Origin: Microbacterium sp. HD4P20
GTDB lineage: Bacteria > Actinomycetota > Actinomycetes > Actinomycetales > Microbacteriaceae
Reading direction: 5' to 3'
Assembly: GCF_019449275.2 (NCBI RefSeq)
Contig: NZ_JAHZQZ020000006.1
Location: 1 to 64,000 of the forward strand
DNA: 64,000 nt
A model generated the notes under the pieces. It was not told the origin of the DNA, ran no database searches, and saw nothing but the letters and a program-made list of their open reading frames with translations. Position numbers and translations under genes: made by a program. The number at the start of each line of letters is the position of its first letter. Position 1 is the stretch's first letter. Below are positions 38,942 to 46,563 of the stretch, piece after piece.

Positions 38942-40186
38942 TCAGGACTCCGGGCGGCCGGGCCAGGTCTTGCCGGCCCACGGATCGTAGTCCGCGACGA
39001 GCTCCTCCTGCGGCGGGCGCTCGGCCTCGGGCACGTGCTGCAGGTTCACGCGCACGCGGTACCAGAGCGACGACGACCCACGCATGCCGTCGACGAGCAC
39101 GTCGGCGGGATGCAGCTGCTCCGTGACCGACGGATATCGCGCTTTCCACTCTTCGAGGGCGTCGAGCGCTTCGGGCTTGGTCTTCGTGCGTGCCACCTCG
39201 ATGAGCGGCATCGTGGACTGCCGCCGCCCGTCCGCACCGCCCGCGCGCGGGGGCTTCTCGGCAGGTCCGAGCTCCTCGGCCAGACGCAGCAGCCCGTCGA
39301 GCGTGCCGCCCGCGTCGTCAATGCCGGCGTGAGGGTCACCCACCTCTGCGAACCGCTCGGGCACGGTCAGCACTGTGAACTCCTCGGGCCGGCGGCCCCG
39401 CACCTCGTCCCAGTCCAGCGGCGTCGAGACTCGCGCGTCGGGCAGCGGACGGATCGAATACGCGGATGCCACGGTGCGGTCCTTGGCGTTCTGGTTGAAG
39501 TCGACGAACACGCTCTCGCCCCGCTCTTCCTTCCACCACCGTGCTGTGGCGAGTCCGGGCGCGCGGTTCTCGACCTCGCGGGCGAGGGTCTCGGCGGCGA
39601 GCCGCACCTGCTTGTAGTCCCACTGCGGAGCGATGCGCACCAGGATGTGCATGCCGCGCGAGCCGCTCGTTTTCGGCCAGCCGACGAGGCCGACGTCGTC
39701 GAGCACCTCACGCGCGACGAAGGCGACATCCACGATCTGCGACCAGTCGACGCCCGGCATCGGGTCGAGGTCGATGCGCAGCTCGTCGGGCCGATCGAGG
39801 TCTTCGGCGCGGACGGGGTGCGGGTTCAGGTCGAGGCACCCGAGGTTGACGATCCACGCCAGGCCTGCGGCATCCCGGATCACCGCCTCTTCGGCCGAGG
39901 TGCCCGAGGCGTACTGCAGCGTCGCGGTGTCGATGAAGTCGGGGTGGTTCTCGGGCACGCGCTTCTGGAAGAACGGCTCGGCGTCGATGCCCTTGGGGAA
40001 TCGTTTGAGCACCATGGGGCGGCCGCCCGCGCCGCGAAGGGCACCGTCGGCGACGGCGAGGTAGTACCGCACGACGTCGAGCTTGGTCAGGCCCGGCTCG
40101 GGGAACACCACCTTGTCGGGGCTCGAGATGCGCACCTCGTGGCCGCTGACCTGGAGGGTCTCGGCGGGGGTCTTCGACGGGCTCAT
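38942..40186 (-). CDS. Stand-alone LigD-type primase-polymerase (PolDom)
   Basis: 414 residues matching the polymerase domain of LigD used in bacterial end joining. The N-terminus is VSGHEVRISSPDKVVFPE, metal-binding Asp residues lie in LRIDLDPMPG, and SGSRGMHILVRI is the SGxxGxH motif. The C-terminal 100 residues (from about 310) are an extension ending AGKTWPGRPES. No ligase or nuclease domain is fused, and no ku gene is in the window, so it must find partners elsewhere or act alone in gap filling. ATG 40186. Confidence 0.9.
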   Translation of the reverse strand: MSPSKTPAETLQVSGHEVRISSPDKVVFPEPGLTKLDVVRYYLAVADGALRGAGGRPMVLKRFPKGIDAEPFFQKRVPENHPDFIDTATLQYASGTSAEEAVIRDAAGLAWIVNLGCLDLNPHPVRAEDLDRPDELRIDLDPMPGVDWSQIVDVAFVAREVLDDVGLVGWPKTSGSRGMHILVRIAPQWDYKQVRLAAETLAREVENRAPGLATARWWKEERGESVFVDFNQNAKDRTVASAYSIRPLPDARVSTPLDWDEVRGRRPEEFTVLTVPERFAEVGDPHAGIDDAGGTLDGLLRLAEELGPAEKPPRAGGADGRRQSTMPLIEVARTKTKPEALDALEEWKARYPSVTEQLHPADVLVDGMRGSSSLWYRVRVNLQHVPEAERPPQEELVADYDPWAGKTWPGRPES

Positions 40187-40264
40187 GCCTCCGAGGCTAT
40201 CCAGCCGACGGATGCCCGGGCCAGGGGTTTGCGCCGCGTTGCTCGTGCCTCGCGCCGCCGGGCG

Positions 40265-40606
40265 TCAGGCGGCGAGGGTGAAGGTCGCGCGGACCCCCAC
40301 GGCGGAGCGCTCGGCCGCGTGCGAACGGAGGTCGTCGACGACGCCGGCGGTGAGCTCGATGAGGGTCACCTCGAGGGCTCCGGCCACCGCGGCGATCATC
40401 TCGCTCGAGGGCTCTTTGAGACCCCGTTCCATCTCGGAGAGATACTGCGGCGACACGCCCGCCCGTTCGGCGGTATCGGCGAGGCGCTCGCCGCGCTCAT
40501 GGCGCAGACGGCGCAGGCGATCGCCGAGGGCATCGCGCCACAGCGGCTCGGGGTCGCGCGCGGATCGGCGCTCGGACGGGGTCGGCAGCGGAATGATCTC
40601 GGCCAT
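40265..40606 (-). CDS. XRE-family regulator, ClgR/PopR-like
   Basis: 113 residues with one HTH domain at about 25-85: ALGDRLRRLRHERGERLADT, then GVSPQYLSEMERGLKEPSSE. The LSExERGxKExSSE pattern is typical of ClgR and PopR, which activate clp protease genes in actinobacteria. The housekeeping clgR normally sits elsewhere, so this may be a paralogue, perhaps acting on the clpP pair 3.5 kb away; that is inference. The leaderless -10 TATCGT sets the start at ATG 40606. Confidence 0.78.
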   Translation of the reverse strand: MAEIIPLPTPSERRSARDPEPLWRDALGDRLRRLRHERGERLADTAERAGVSPQYLSEMERGLKEPSSEMIAAVAGALEVTLIELTAGVVDDLRSHAAERSAVGVRATFTLAA

Positions 40607-40612
40607 GCCGTC

Positions 40613-40618
40613 ACGATA
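40613..40618 (-). promoter_or_regulatory. -10 element TATCGT, leaderless promoter of the XRE gene
   Basis: On the minus strand TATCGT is followed by six bases (GACGGC) and ATG 40606. It shows the XRE gene has its own promoter despite lying 71 bases after the PIN gene. Confidence 0.6.
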
Positions 40619-40677
40619 GAACGCGGATGCCGCGGCCGCCCAGGCGTTCCGCCCACAGCAGAACGGCGGGCGACGGC

Positions 40678-41076
40678 TCAGCGGCTGAGGTCGTCGAAGT
40701 CGGCGAGCGGCACGATTCCGCCCGCGGCGATGCGGAGCGCCGGATCCAGTGCCACGAGTGCATCGGACTGGAGCTTCGCGACGGCGAGGTACTCGGCATC
40801 CGTCGTGTCCTCCCAGCCGAGCTGGTCGGCGATCTGCCAGGCCACGGCTCGTGAGACGCGATCACCCAGCAACCGGATCTTGAGGGCGGCGAGCCGCTCG
40901 AGCAGCTCACGACCCTCGTCGGGGGAGCGCTCGCCAGAGCGCACGCTGCGATACAGCGCGGACAGGGCCTGGGATCGCAGCAGGCTCGGCGCTACCAGGC
41001 TGTGCTGCGCCGGGATCGCGACGTCGTCCTGCAGAAGCCGCATCGCGGCCGGCAGGTCGATCGCGAACCGGGTCAC
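40678..41076 (-). CDS. PIN-domain-like protein (VapC-like)
   Basis: 132 residues. An N-terminal Asp (RFAIDLPAAMRLL), a mid-protein acidic residue and the C-terminal pattern DTTDAEYLAVAKLQSDALVALDPALRIAA fit PIN-domain ribonucleases such as VapC toxins. No antitoxin is directly upstream. The XRE gene lies 71 bases downstream on the same strand. GTG 41076 is the best start, with no good ribosome site; the frame is open to 41130. Confidence 0.65.
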   Translation of the reverse strand: MTRFAIDLPAAMRLLQDDVAIPAQHSLVAPSLLRSQALSALYRSVRSGERSPDEGRELLERLAALKIRLLGDRVSRAVAWQIADQLGWEDTTDAEYLAVAKLQSDALVALDPALRIAAGGIVPLADFDDLSR

Positions 41077-41136
41077 GCTCCGATGCTGGCACGGCCCCCG
41101 GACATCGGGCCGGACCCAACCGGTGCCCATGCAAAG

Positions 41137-41170
41137 CGAAAGGCCGCCCGGCGAACCGGACGGCCTTTCG
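41137..41170 (-). terminator. Terminator after the BI-1 gene
   Basis: A 10-bp stem CGAAAGGCCG / CGGCCTTTCG with an inner CCGG-CGAA-CCGG hairpin, 15 bases past the BI-1 stop on the minus strand. Confidence 0.85.
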
Positions 41171-41185
41171 AGAATGTGATGCGGG

Positions 41186-42109
41186 TCAGTTGCTGCCGCG
41201 GATGATCGCGATCATGCGCAGGATCTCGACGTACAGCCAGACGACGGTCACCATGATGCCGAAGCCGCCGAGCCAGCCGTACTGACGAGGAGCGCCGTTG
41301 CGCACGCCCTGCTGGATCTGGTCGAAGTCGAGCACCAGCGAGTACGCCGCCATGATGACGACGAGCACGCCGATGATCACGCCGAGCGGGATGCCCATGA
41401 ACTCCTGGCTGAGCATGCCGAACGCTCCACCGGCGATCGGCACGTTGAACAGCATCAGCCCGACGTTGACCAGCGAGAAGACGAGGTAGCCGACCATCGC
41501 GATCAAGAAGATCTTCGTCGCCCGCTTCGAGGCGCGGATCTTGCCGCTGGCGAAGAGGGCCAGCGTGACACCGACGACCGAAAGGGTCGCGAGGGTCGCC
41601 TGGAGGACGATCCCGGCGAACATCATCTCGAAGAACGCCGAAATGCCACCGACGAAAAGACCCTCGAATGCCGCGTAGGCGAAGATGAGCGGCGGACGGA
41701 CCTTCTTGCGCGACGTGAAGATGACGACCATCGCCAGCACGAAACCGCCGAGGGCGCCGATGATCCACGGGAGGATCGACGGTCCCTGGGTCGGCGTGAC
41801 ACCGGCCATCGTCCACACCCAGCCGACGACGGCGGTGACGAGGAGGATGGCGAAGAGACCGACGGTCTTCCATACGGTGTCTTCGTAGCTCATCCGGTCG
41901 GTCTCGACCGCGCCGGCCGAGGGAGCGGCGTACATGCCCTCGAGGCGGGCCTGGGCCGCGGCATCCGTTCCGGCGTGCTGCGCCGTGGAGAACTGCGTCT
42001 GCGCAGCAGGCGGGGTCAGACCGGCTGCCTGGCGGCCGCCTGGGTAGGTCTGCACGGCCTTCGGATCCTGGAAGGCCGGGTTGCTGAACGCGGGGTTGTT
42101 GAGGGCCAC
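41186..42109 (-). CDS. Bax inhibitor-1/YccA family membrane protein
   Basis: 307 residues. About 85 polar N-terminal residues with NPAFSNPAFQDP repeats precede seven hydrophobic segments of the BI-1/TMBIM fold (VGLFAILLVTAVVGWVW, PPLIFAYAAFEGLFVGGISA, GILVVIMAAYSLVLDFDQI-like IGVLVVIMAAYSLVLDFDQI). The LDFDQI stretch near the end holds the acidic pair of the family pH sensor. Possible calcium leak or membrane-protease-associated protein. GTG 42109. Confidence 0.9.
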   Translation of the reverse strand: MALNNPAFSNPAFQDPKAVQTYPGGRQAAGLTPPAAQTQFSTAQHAGTDAAAQARLEGMYAAPSAGAVETDRMSYEDTVWKTVGLFAILLVTAVVGWVWTMAGVTPTQGPSILPWIIGALGGFVLAMVVIFTSRKKVRPPLIFAYAAFEGLFVGGISAFFEMMFAGIVLQATLATLSVVGVTLALFASGKIRASKRATKIFLIAMVGYLVFSLVNVGLMLFNVPIAGGAFGMLSQEFMGIPLGVIIGVLVVIMAAYSLVLDFDQIQQGVRNGAPRQYGWLGGFGIMVTVVWLYVEILRMIAIIRGSN

Positions 42110-42272
42110 TTGCTCTCACACTCCAATGTCAAGGAAGTCCCAGCAGGGTGCTGTGAATCCACAGTAACGGAAGGCACCCGCCGGGGGGCAGTCCGGCGCT
42201 GTGAGGAGGCTATGAACGCCGCTTTCAACTCCGCCCTCGCGCGGCCCGGGTCTCCCTGTTTTCCCGGGTGGT

Positions 42273-42278
42273 TACGCT
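42273..42278 (+). promoter_or_regulatory. -10 element TACGCT, leaderless promoter
   Basis: TACGCT, six bases (GGGACG), then GTG 42285. The same hexamer spacer is used before the ABC gene at 43686. Confidence 0.6.
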
Positions 42279-42284
42279 GGGACG

Positions 42285-43310
42285 GTGCCGCGCCCGACCC
42301 CGCTCGTCATCGGACACCGCGGCGCGCCCGGCTATCGCCCGGAGCACTCGCGCTCGTCCTACGACCTCGCGTTCGCGATGGGGGTGGATGCGGTCGAGCC
42401 CGACGTCGTCGTCTCGCGCGACGGCGTCCTGGTCGTGCGGCACGAGAACGAGATCTCGGGAACGACCGACGTCGCCGACCACCCCGAGTTCGCCGACCGT
42501 CGCACCACCAAGACCGTCGACGGCGCCGAGCTGACCGGGTGGTTCACCGAGGACTTCACGTGGGACGAGCTCGCCACACTCCGCTGCCGCGAACGGCTGC
42601 CGCTGCTGCGGCCAGCCAGTGCCAGCTTCGACGATCAGCAACCGGTGCTGCGCCTGCGCGACGTGCTCGATGCGGTGCGGGCCGCGTCGCTCGAGCACGG
42701 CCGCGAGATCGGGGTCGTGCTCGAGATCAAGCACGCGACCTACTTCCGCACGTGTTTCGGCGGCACGGGTGGCTGGGACATCGCCGCCCTGATCGACGCG
42801 GAACTTCGTGAGGCCGGTTGGGCGGCGGGAGAGTTGCCGCTGGTCATCGAGTCGTTCGAGTCGACCGTTCTGTACGGGCTGCAGGAACGCGGCATCCCGG
42901 CCGCGTACGTGTATCTGCTCGAAGCCGCAGGCCGCCCGTTCGACCTGTTCGCGGCCCACGGCAAAGCCGCGCTGACGTACCGGCAGACGGCGGCGCCCGC
43001 GGGCCTCGACACGCTGGCCGGCAGGGTGGACGGGATCAGCGTCGACAAGCGCATGATCCTCGCTCCCGACAAGCTCGGACGGCTCACAGGACCGTCGCCC
43101 ATCGTGGCCGACGCGCACGGGCGCGGGCTTCAGGTCTTCACCTGGACGGTGCGACCTGAGAACAACTTCCTCATCGGTCAGTTCCGTGGTCGCGGCGGCC
43201 CGTCGGCGTTCGGCGACTGGGAGGCCGAGTGGGCGGTGATCCGGGATGCCGGAGTCGACGGCGTCTTCGTCGACCACCCCGACCTCGGTGTCGAGTTCTT
43301 CCGCCCCTGA
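42285..43310 (+). CDS. Glycerophosphodiester phosphodiesterase
   Basis: 341 residues, no signal peptide. GDPD motifs: GHRGAPGYRPEHS (catalytic His and Arg), VEPDVVVSRDGVLVVRHE (metal Glu/Asp and second His) and VVLEIKH. Near the C-terminus are VFTWTVRPENNF and GVDGVFVDHPD. It hydrolyses glycerophosphodiesters to glycerol-3-phosphate and an alcohol in a metal-dependent way. The GTG start is set by the leaderless promoter and the start of the barrel. Confidence 0.93.
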   Translation: MPRPTPLVIGHRGAPGYRPEHSRSSYDLAFAMGVDAVEPDVVVSRDGVLVVRHENEISGTTDVADHPEFADRRTTKTVDGAELTGWFTEDFTWDELATLRCRERLPLLRPASASFDDQQPVLRLRDVLDAVRAASLEHGREIGVVLEIKHATYFRTCFGGTGGWDIAALIDAELREAGWAAGELPLVIESFESTVLYGLQERGIPAAYVYLLEAAGRPFDLFAAHGKAALTYRQTAAPAGLDTLAGRVDGISVDKRMILAPDKLGRLTGPSPIVADAHGRGLQVFTWTVRPENNFLIGQFRGRGGPSAFGDWEAEWAVIRDAGVDGVFVDHPDLGVEFFRP

Positions 43311-43340
43311 CCCCCGCCGGCACGCCCGCCCGCGCGCCGG

Positions 43341-43460
43341 TGTGTTCTGCGCCGAGCATGTGGGTTCTGCGCCGAGCATGTCGGTTCTGCGCCGAGCATG
43401 TCGACAAGGTCGGTGCGAAACCCACATGGTCGGCGAGAAAGGGACATGGTCGGCGGGAAG
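43341..43460. repeat. Head-to-head array of a 20-bp intergenic repeat, copy 2
   Basis: A half unit, two full forward units (GCCGAGCATGTGGGTTCTGC type), a half unit, then three reverse units (such as CCCACATGGTCGGCGAGAAA), all on one 20-base period. Same core CGASCATGT and same orientation switch as the array at 21731-21860. Confidence 0.9.
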
Positions 43461-43673
43461 GGGCAAGGGGCGAGACGGGCCGGAACGGGGCGAGACGGGC
43501 CGGCGCCGAGGCGGCGCAAACGGCCGCCCACGCGCGGTTGACGCGGCCACTTGCGCCGGTTCGGCGAGTTCGGCGGGAAGGCGCGGGGGTGGGAGCGGGG
43601 CAGGGGCGGCGGCGGGGAGGGGGGAAGGCGGGGGGAGCAGCGCGGCGCGGCGGCGACTCGCGCGAGGGGCCCC

Positions 43674-43679
43674 TAGGGT
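43674..43679 (+). promoter_or_regulatory. -10 element TAGGGT, leaderless promoter of the ABC exporter
   Basis: TAGGGT, six bases, then GTG 43686. Confidence 0.6.
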
Positions 43680-43685
43680 GGGACG

Positions 43686-44687
43686 GTGACTTCCCAGGGC
43701 ATCGTGGTCGAGGGCGTGCGCCGAGCGTTCGGCGAGGTACAGGCGGTGCGCAACGTGACGCTGCAGGCGCACGCGGGCCGTGTCACCGGGCTCGTCGGGC
43801 CGAACGGCTCGGGCAAGACGACGCTGCTCCTCATGCTCGCGTCGCTGCTCGCTCCCGACGCCGGGATCATCCGCATCGACGGCGTCGATCCGGTCGCCGA
43901 GCCGCAGGACGCCCGTGCCCGGCTCGGCTGGATGCCCGACGCGCTCGGCGCGTGGGGCACGCTGACCTCGCGCGAGACGCTCGCCGTCACGGCGCGGCTG
44001 TACGGGATGCCGAAACCCGAGGCATCCGCGCGCGCCGACGTCCTGCTCGCCGAAGTCGGGCTCGTCGAGCTGGCCCACGCACCGGCGCGCGTGCTGTCGC
44101 GCGGCCAGAAGCAGCGGCTCGGACTCGCGCGTGCGCTCGTGCACGACCCCCGCGTGCTGCTGCTGGACGAACCCGCGTCGGGGCTGGACCCGCAGGCCCG
44201 GATCGATCTGCGCATCCTGCTGCGCCGCCTCGCCGCCGAGGGTCGCACGGTCCTGGTGTCGAGCCACATCCTGTCCGAGCTCGAAGAGGTCGTCGACGAC
44301 GCGGTCTTCCTCGTCGCCGGAGCGACGGTCGACCCCGGCCGGGTCGAGGCGGCCTCGCGCCGCGCCCGCCCGTGGCGGGTGCGGATCGCGGGAGCCGAGG
44401 CATCCGTCGCCGCAGAACACATTGCGACAGCCCTGAAAATCCCGGTCGAGGCTGTGCGCGTCGACCGGCGCGACGCCGTCGTCGCCTTCGAGACGGAGGA
44501 TGCCGCAGCCGCAGCATTGCGCGAACTCGTCGCTGCGGGACTCGGCGTGGTGGAGTTCGCGGCGGCGCAGGGCACGCTTGAGCGCACCTTCCTCGACCTC
44601 GGTGAGGGCGTGCCGCCGCAGGTCTCGGCGGCCGAACCGCCCCCCGAACCCGGCGCCGCAGCGGACGAGAGCGAGGCGACATCGTGA
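43686..44687 (+). CDS. ABC-2 type transporter ATPase
   Basis: 333 residues: Walker A GPNGSGKTT, signature LSRGQKQR (Arg in place of the usual second Gly), Walker B VLLLDEPASGLDP, and H-loop SSHILSELEE. About 90 C-terminal residues form the regulatory extension typical of ABC-2 exporters, with an acidic Pro-rich end. The GTG start comes from the leaderless promoter. It overlaps the permease by GTGA. Substrate unknown. Confidence 0.92.
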   Translation: MTSQGIVVEGVRRAFGEVQAVRNVTLQAHAGRVTGLVGPNGSGKTTLLLMLASLLAPDAGIIRIDGVDPVAEPQDARARLGWMPDALGAWGTLTSRETLAVTARLYGMPKPEASARADVLLAEVGLVELAHAPARVLSRGQKQRLGLARALVHDPRVLLLDEPASGLDPQARIDLRILLRRLAAEGRTVLVSSHILSELEEVVDDAVFLVAGATVDPGRVEAASRRARPWRVRIAGAEASVAAEHIATALKIPVEAVRVDRRDAVVAFETEDAAAAALRELVAAGLGVVEFAAAQGTLERTFLDLGEGVPPQVSAAEPPPEPGAAADESEATS

Positions 44688-45781
44688 ACGGTCAGCGCCT
44701 GGGCACCATCGTCGGCCTCGAGCTGACGCAACGCACCCGCAGTGTCGCCTGGTACGTGCTGCTCGGCGTCTTCGCCCTGCTGCTCGTGATCGTGACGGCG
44801 CTGTCGTTCCTCGCGTGGGGGTACACGAACGAACCCGGCGCGGCGATCTACTCGACGATCGTCTACATCACGCTATTGCTCGTCGTGCTCGTCTCGCCGA
44901 CGCTCAGCGGCAACGCGATCAACGGGGATCGGGATGCCGCGACCCTCGCCCCCGTGCAGGTCACGCTCGCCACGACGTTCGAGATCCTCGTGGGCAAGTT
45001 CCTCGCGGCGTGGATCACGGGGCTTGCCTTCGTCGTGGTGTCCGTGCCGTTCCTGCTGATCGCGACACTCGCCGGAGGGGCAGACCCCGCCACCATCTCG
45101 GTGTCGCTGCTCGTGCTCGTGTTCGAGGTGGGCGTGATCGCGGCGATCGGCGTCGCGCTGAGCGGCATCCTGTCTCGTCCGCTGTTCTCCGTCGCGACCA
45201 CGTATCTCGTGGTGGCGGCGCTCGTGATCGGCACGCTCATCGCTTTCGCGCTGGTCGGCTACACGGTGCGATCGGAGGCGACGAGCCACCACCGCGGATA
45301 CGACTACGAGAACTACGAGGGCGAGACGTTCCCCTGCATGCCGGGGGAGGAGTCGAGCCGGGACTACCCCTGCGACGAGGACGTCGAGATCACGTGTGGC
45401 CAATGGCAGGTCACGACGTACGAGGTGCCGCGCTTCGACCGGGTGTGGTGGATGCTGGCCGCCAATCCGTTCGTGATCCTCGCGGACGCGACACCGACGC
45501 AGTTCGACGCGAACGGATACCCCGTCGACCTCTTCGGCCAGATCAAGACCGGGGTGAGGTACGTACAGCAGCCGCCCGAGCTCGAGCAGCGCTGGGACAA
45601 CTGCTCCGGCACGCCGCTTCAAGACAACGAGACGCCGGAAGAGGTCATCGCGCGCACAACACCGAGCTGGTTCGTGGGCGTGGCGCTGCAGGCGCTTCTG
45701 GCCGCGGGTCTGATGTGGTGGGCCTGGGCGCGGACGCGCACGCCCGCCGGTCGCCTGCCGACGGGGACTCGCATCGCCTGA
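44684..45781 (+). CDS. ABC-2 type transporter permease
   Basis: 365 residues, about six helices. N-terminal TIVGLELTQRTRSVAWYVLL, then SPTLSGNAINGDRDAATLAPV, typical of ABC-2 permeases. A large outside loop between helices 5 and 6 (about residues 195-320) contains four Cys (PCMPGE, YPCDED, EITCGQ, DNCSG), suggesting a disulphide-stabilised domain. It partners the ATPase at 43686; GTG 44684 overlaps its stop. Confidence 0.9.
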   Translation: MNGQRLGTIVGLELTQRTRSVAWYVLLGVFALLLVIVTALSFLAWGYTNEPGAAIYSTIVYITLLLVVLVSPTLSGNAINGDRDAATLAPVQVTLATTFEILVGKFLAAWITGLAFVVVSVPFLLIATLAGGADPATISVSLLVLVFEVGVIAAIGVALSGILSRPLFSVATTYLVVAALVIGTLIAFALVGYTVRSEATSHHRGYDYENYEGETFPCMPGEESSRDYPCDEDVEITCGQWQVTTYEVPRFDRVWWMLAANPFVILADATPTQFDANGYPVDLFGQIKTGVRYVQQPPELEQRWDNCSGTPLQDNETPEEVIARTTPSWFVGVALQALLAAGLMWWAWARTRTPAGRLPTGTRIA

Positions 45782-45805
45782 CACCCGGGGTGGAAGGCTT
45801 GCGCG

Positions 45806-46510
45806 TCAGCTCGAAGCCAGCCCCGCGGCGATCAGTCCGGGGAGGAGGATGCCGAACGTCCTGCTGAACTGGCAGGGAGGCGGCCCCTCGCTCGGGTCGA
45901 GCACATCGATCACCTGCACGTAGTGCGGGTGATCCTCGGGATCCATGTCGCGCAGGGCGTGCTCGCGCTGGGTGCGGCCGTCGAGCTTCCTCGTGGGGCC
46001 GGGATGCCGGTCCAGCAGCTCTCCGAGCACCAGGTGCCAGCACGCGCCGTAACTGTAGATCGCGTCGGCGGGAGTCAGCCCCAGCTCGATGAACTCGCCG
46101 ATGCACGCATTGGCGAAGGGGAACGAATTGGTGGGGACGAGATCCCCCGACGTGACCAGCTGCAGGGCCCACCGATAGTCCGCCATGTGGTCGTGCAGGC
46201 CGTGCATTCGGGTCGTCAGGCGCGTCAGCGCGTCCGTCCCCTCGACCTCGACGGGCAGCCCGGCGGTGACCGCCTCGAGCATCGCGAGCTCGAGGGCCTG
46301 GCGATTCTCGACGTAGTTGTACACCGCCATCGGCGACGCGCCCAGCCGGTTCGCGACCGATCGGATCGTCAGGGCTTGCAAGCCATGCTCGGTCACGATC
46401 TCGATCGCCGCACCCACGATCTCACCGAGACTGAGGCTGTTGCGTGCGCGTCGGCTCCGCGAAGCCGGGGGCCCGCTCTTCGAAAAAGGCTGTTGACCGG
46501 CGGCTTGCAT
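45806..46510 (-). CDS. TetR-family regulator
   Basis: 234 residues. HTH at about 25-75 (LSLGEIVGAAIEIVTEHGLQ, RSVANRLGASPMAVYNYV) and a TetR_C tetracycline-repressor-like C-domain (GELLDRHPGP, DHPHYVQVIDVLD). ATG 46510 lies seven bases after a minus-strand TACAAT; ATG 46519 is also in frame. The promoter contains the palindrome AATGTACATT. It diverges from the glycine-rich surface protein gene and may control it; its 3' end is 24 bases from the convergent ABC permease. Confidence 0.87.
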   Translation of the reverse strand: MQAAGQQPFSKSGPPASRSRRARNSLSLGEIVGAAIEIVTEHGLQALTIRSVANRLGASPMAVYNYVENRQALELAMLEAVTAGLPVEVEGTDALTRLTTRMHGLHDHMADYRWALQLVTSGDLVPTNSFPFANACIGEFIELGLTPADAIYSYGACWHLVLGELLDRHPGPTRKLDGRTQREHALRDMDPEDHPHYVQVIDVLDPSEGPPPCQFSRTFGILLPGLIAAGLASS

Positions 46511-46520
46511 AATGTACATT
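46511..46520. promoter_or_regulatory. Palindrome AATGTACATT in the TetR promoter
   Basis: A perfect 10-bp palindrome followed by GTAC, overlapping the minus-strand -10 (TACAAT, 46518-46523). Candidate autoregulatory TetR operator between the divergent genes. Confidence 0.55.
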
Positions 46521-46563
46521 GTACGTGTCCGGCTACGGGGGCGGCACACTGGGGAGGATCATC

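Larger units (their letters stand above)
43311..43685. other. Intergenic region with the second 20-bp array
   Basis: 375 bases with no gene. It holds the head-to-head 20-bp array (43341-43460), then an extremely G-rich tract at about 43580-43640, then the -10 of the ABC gene at 43674-43679. Confidence 0.7.
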
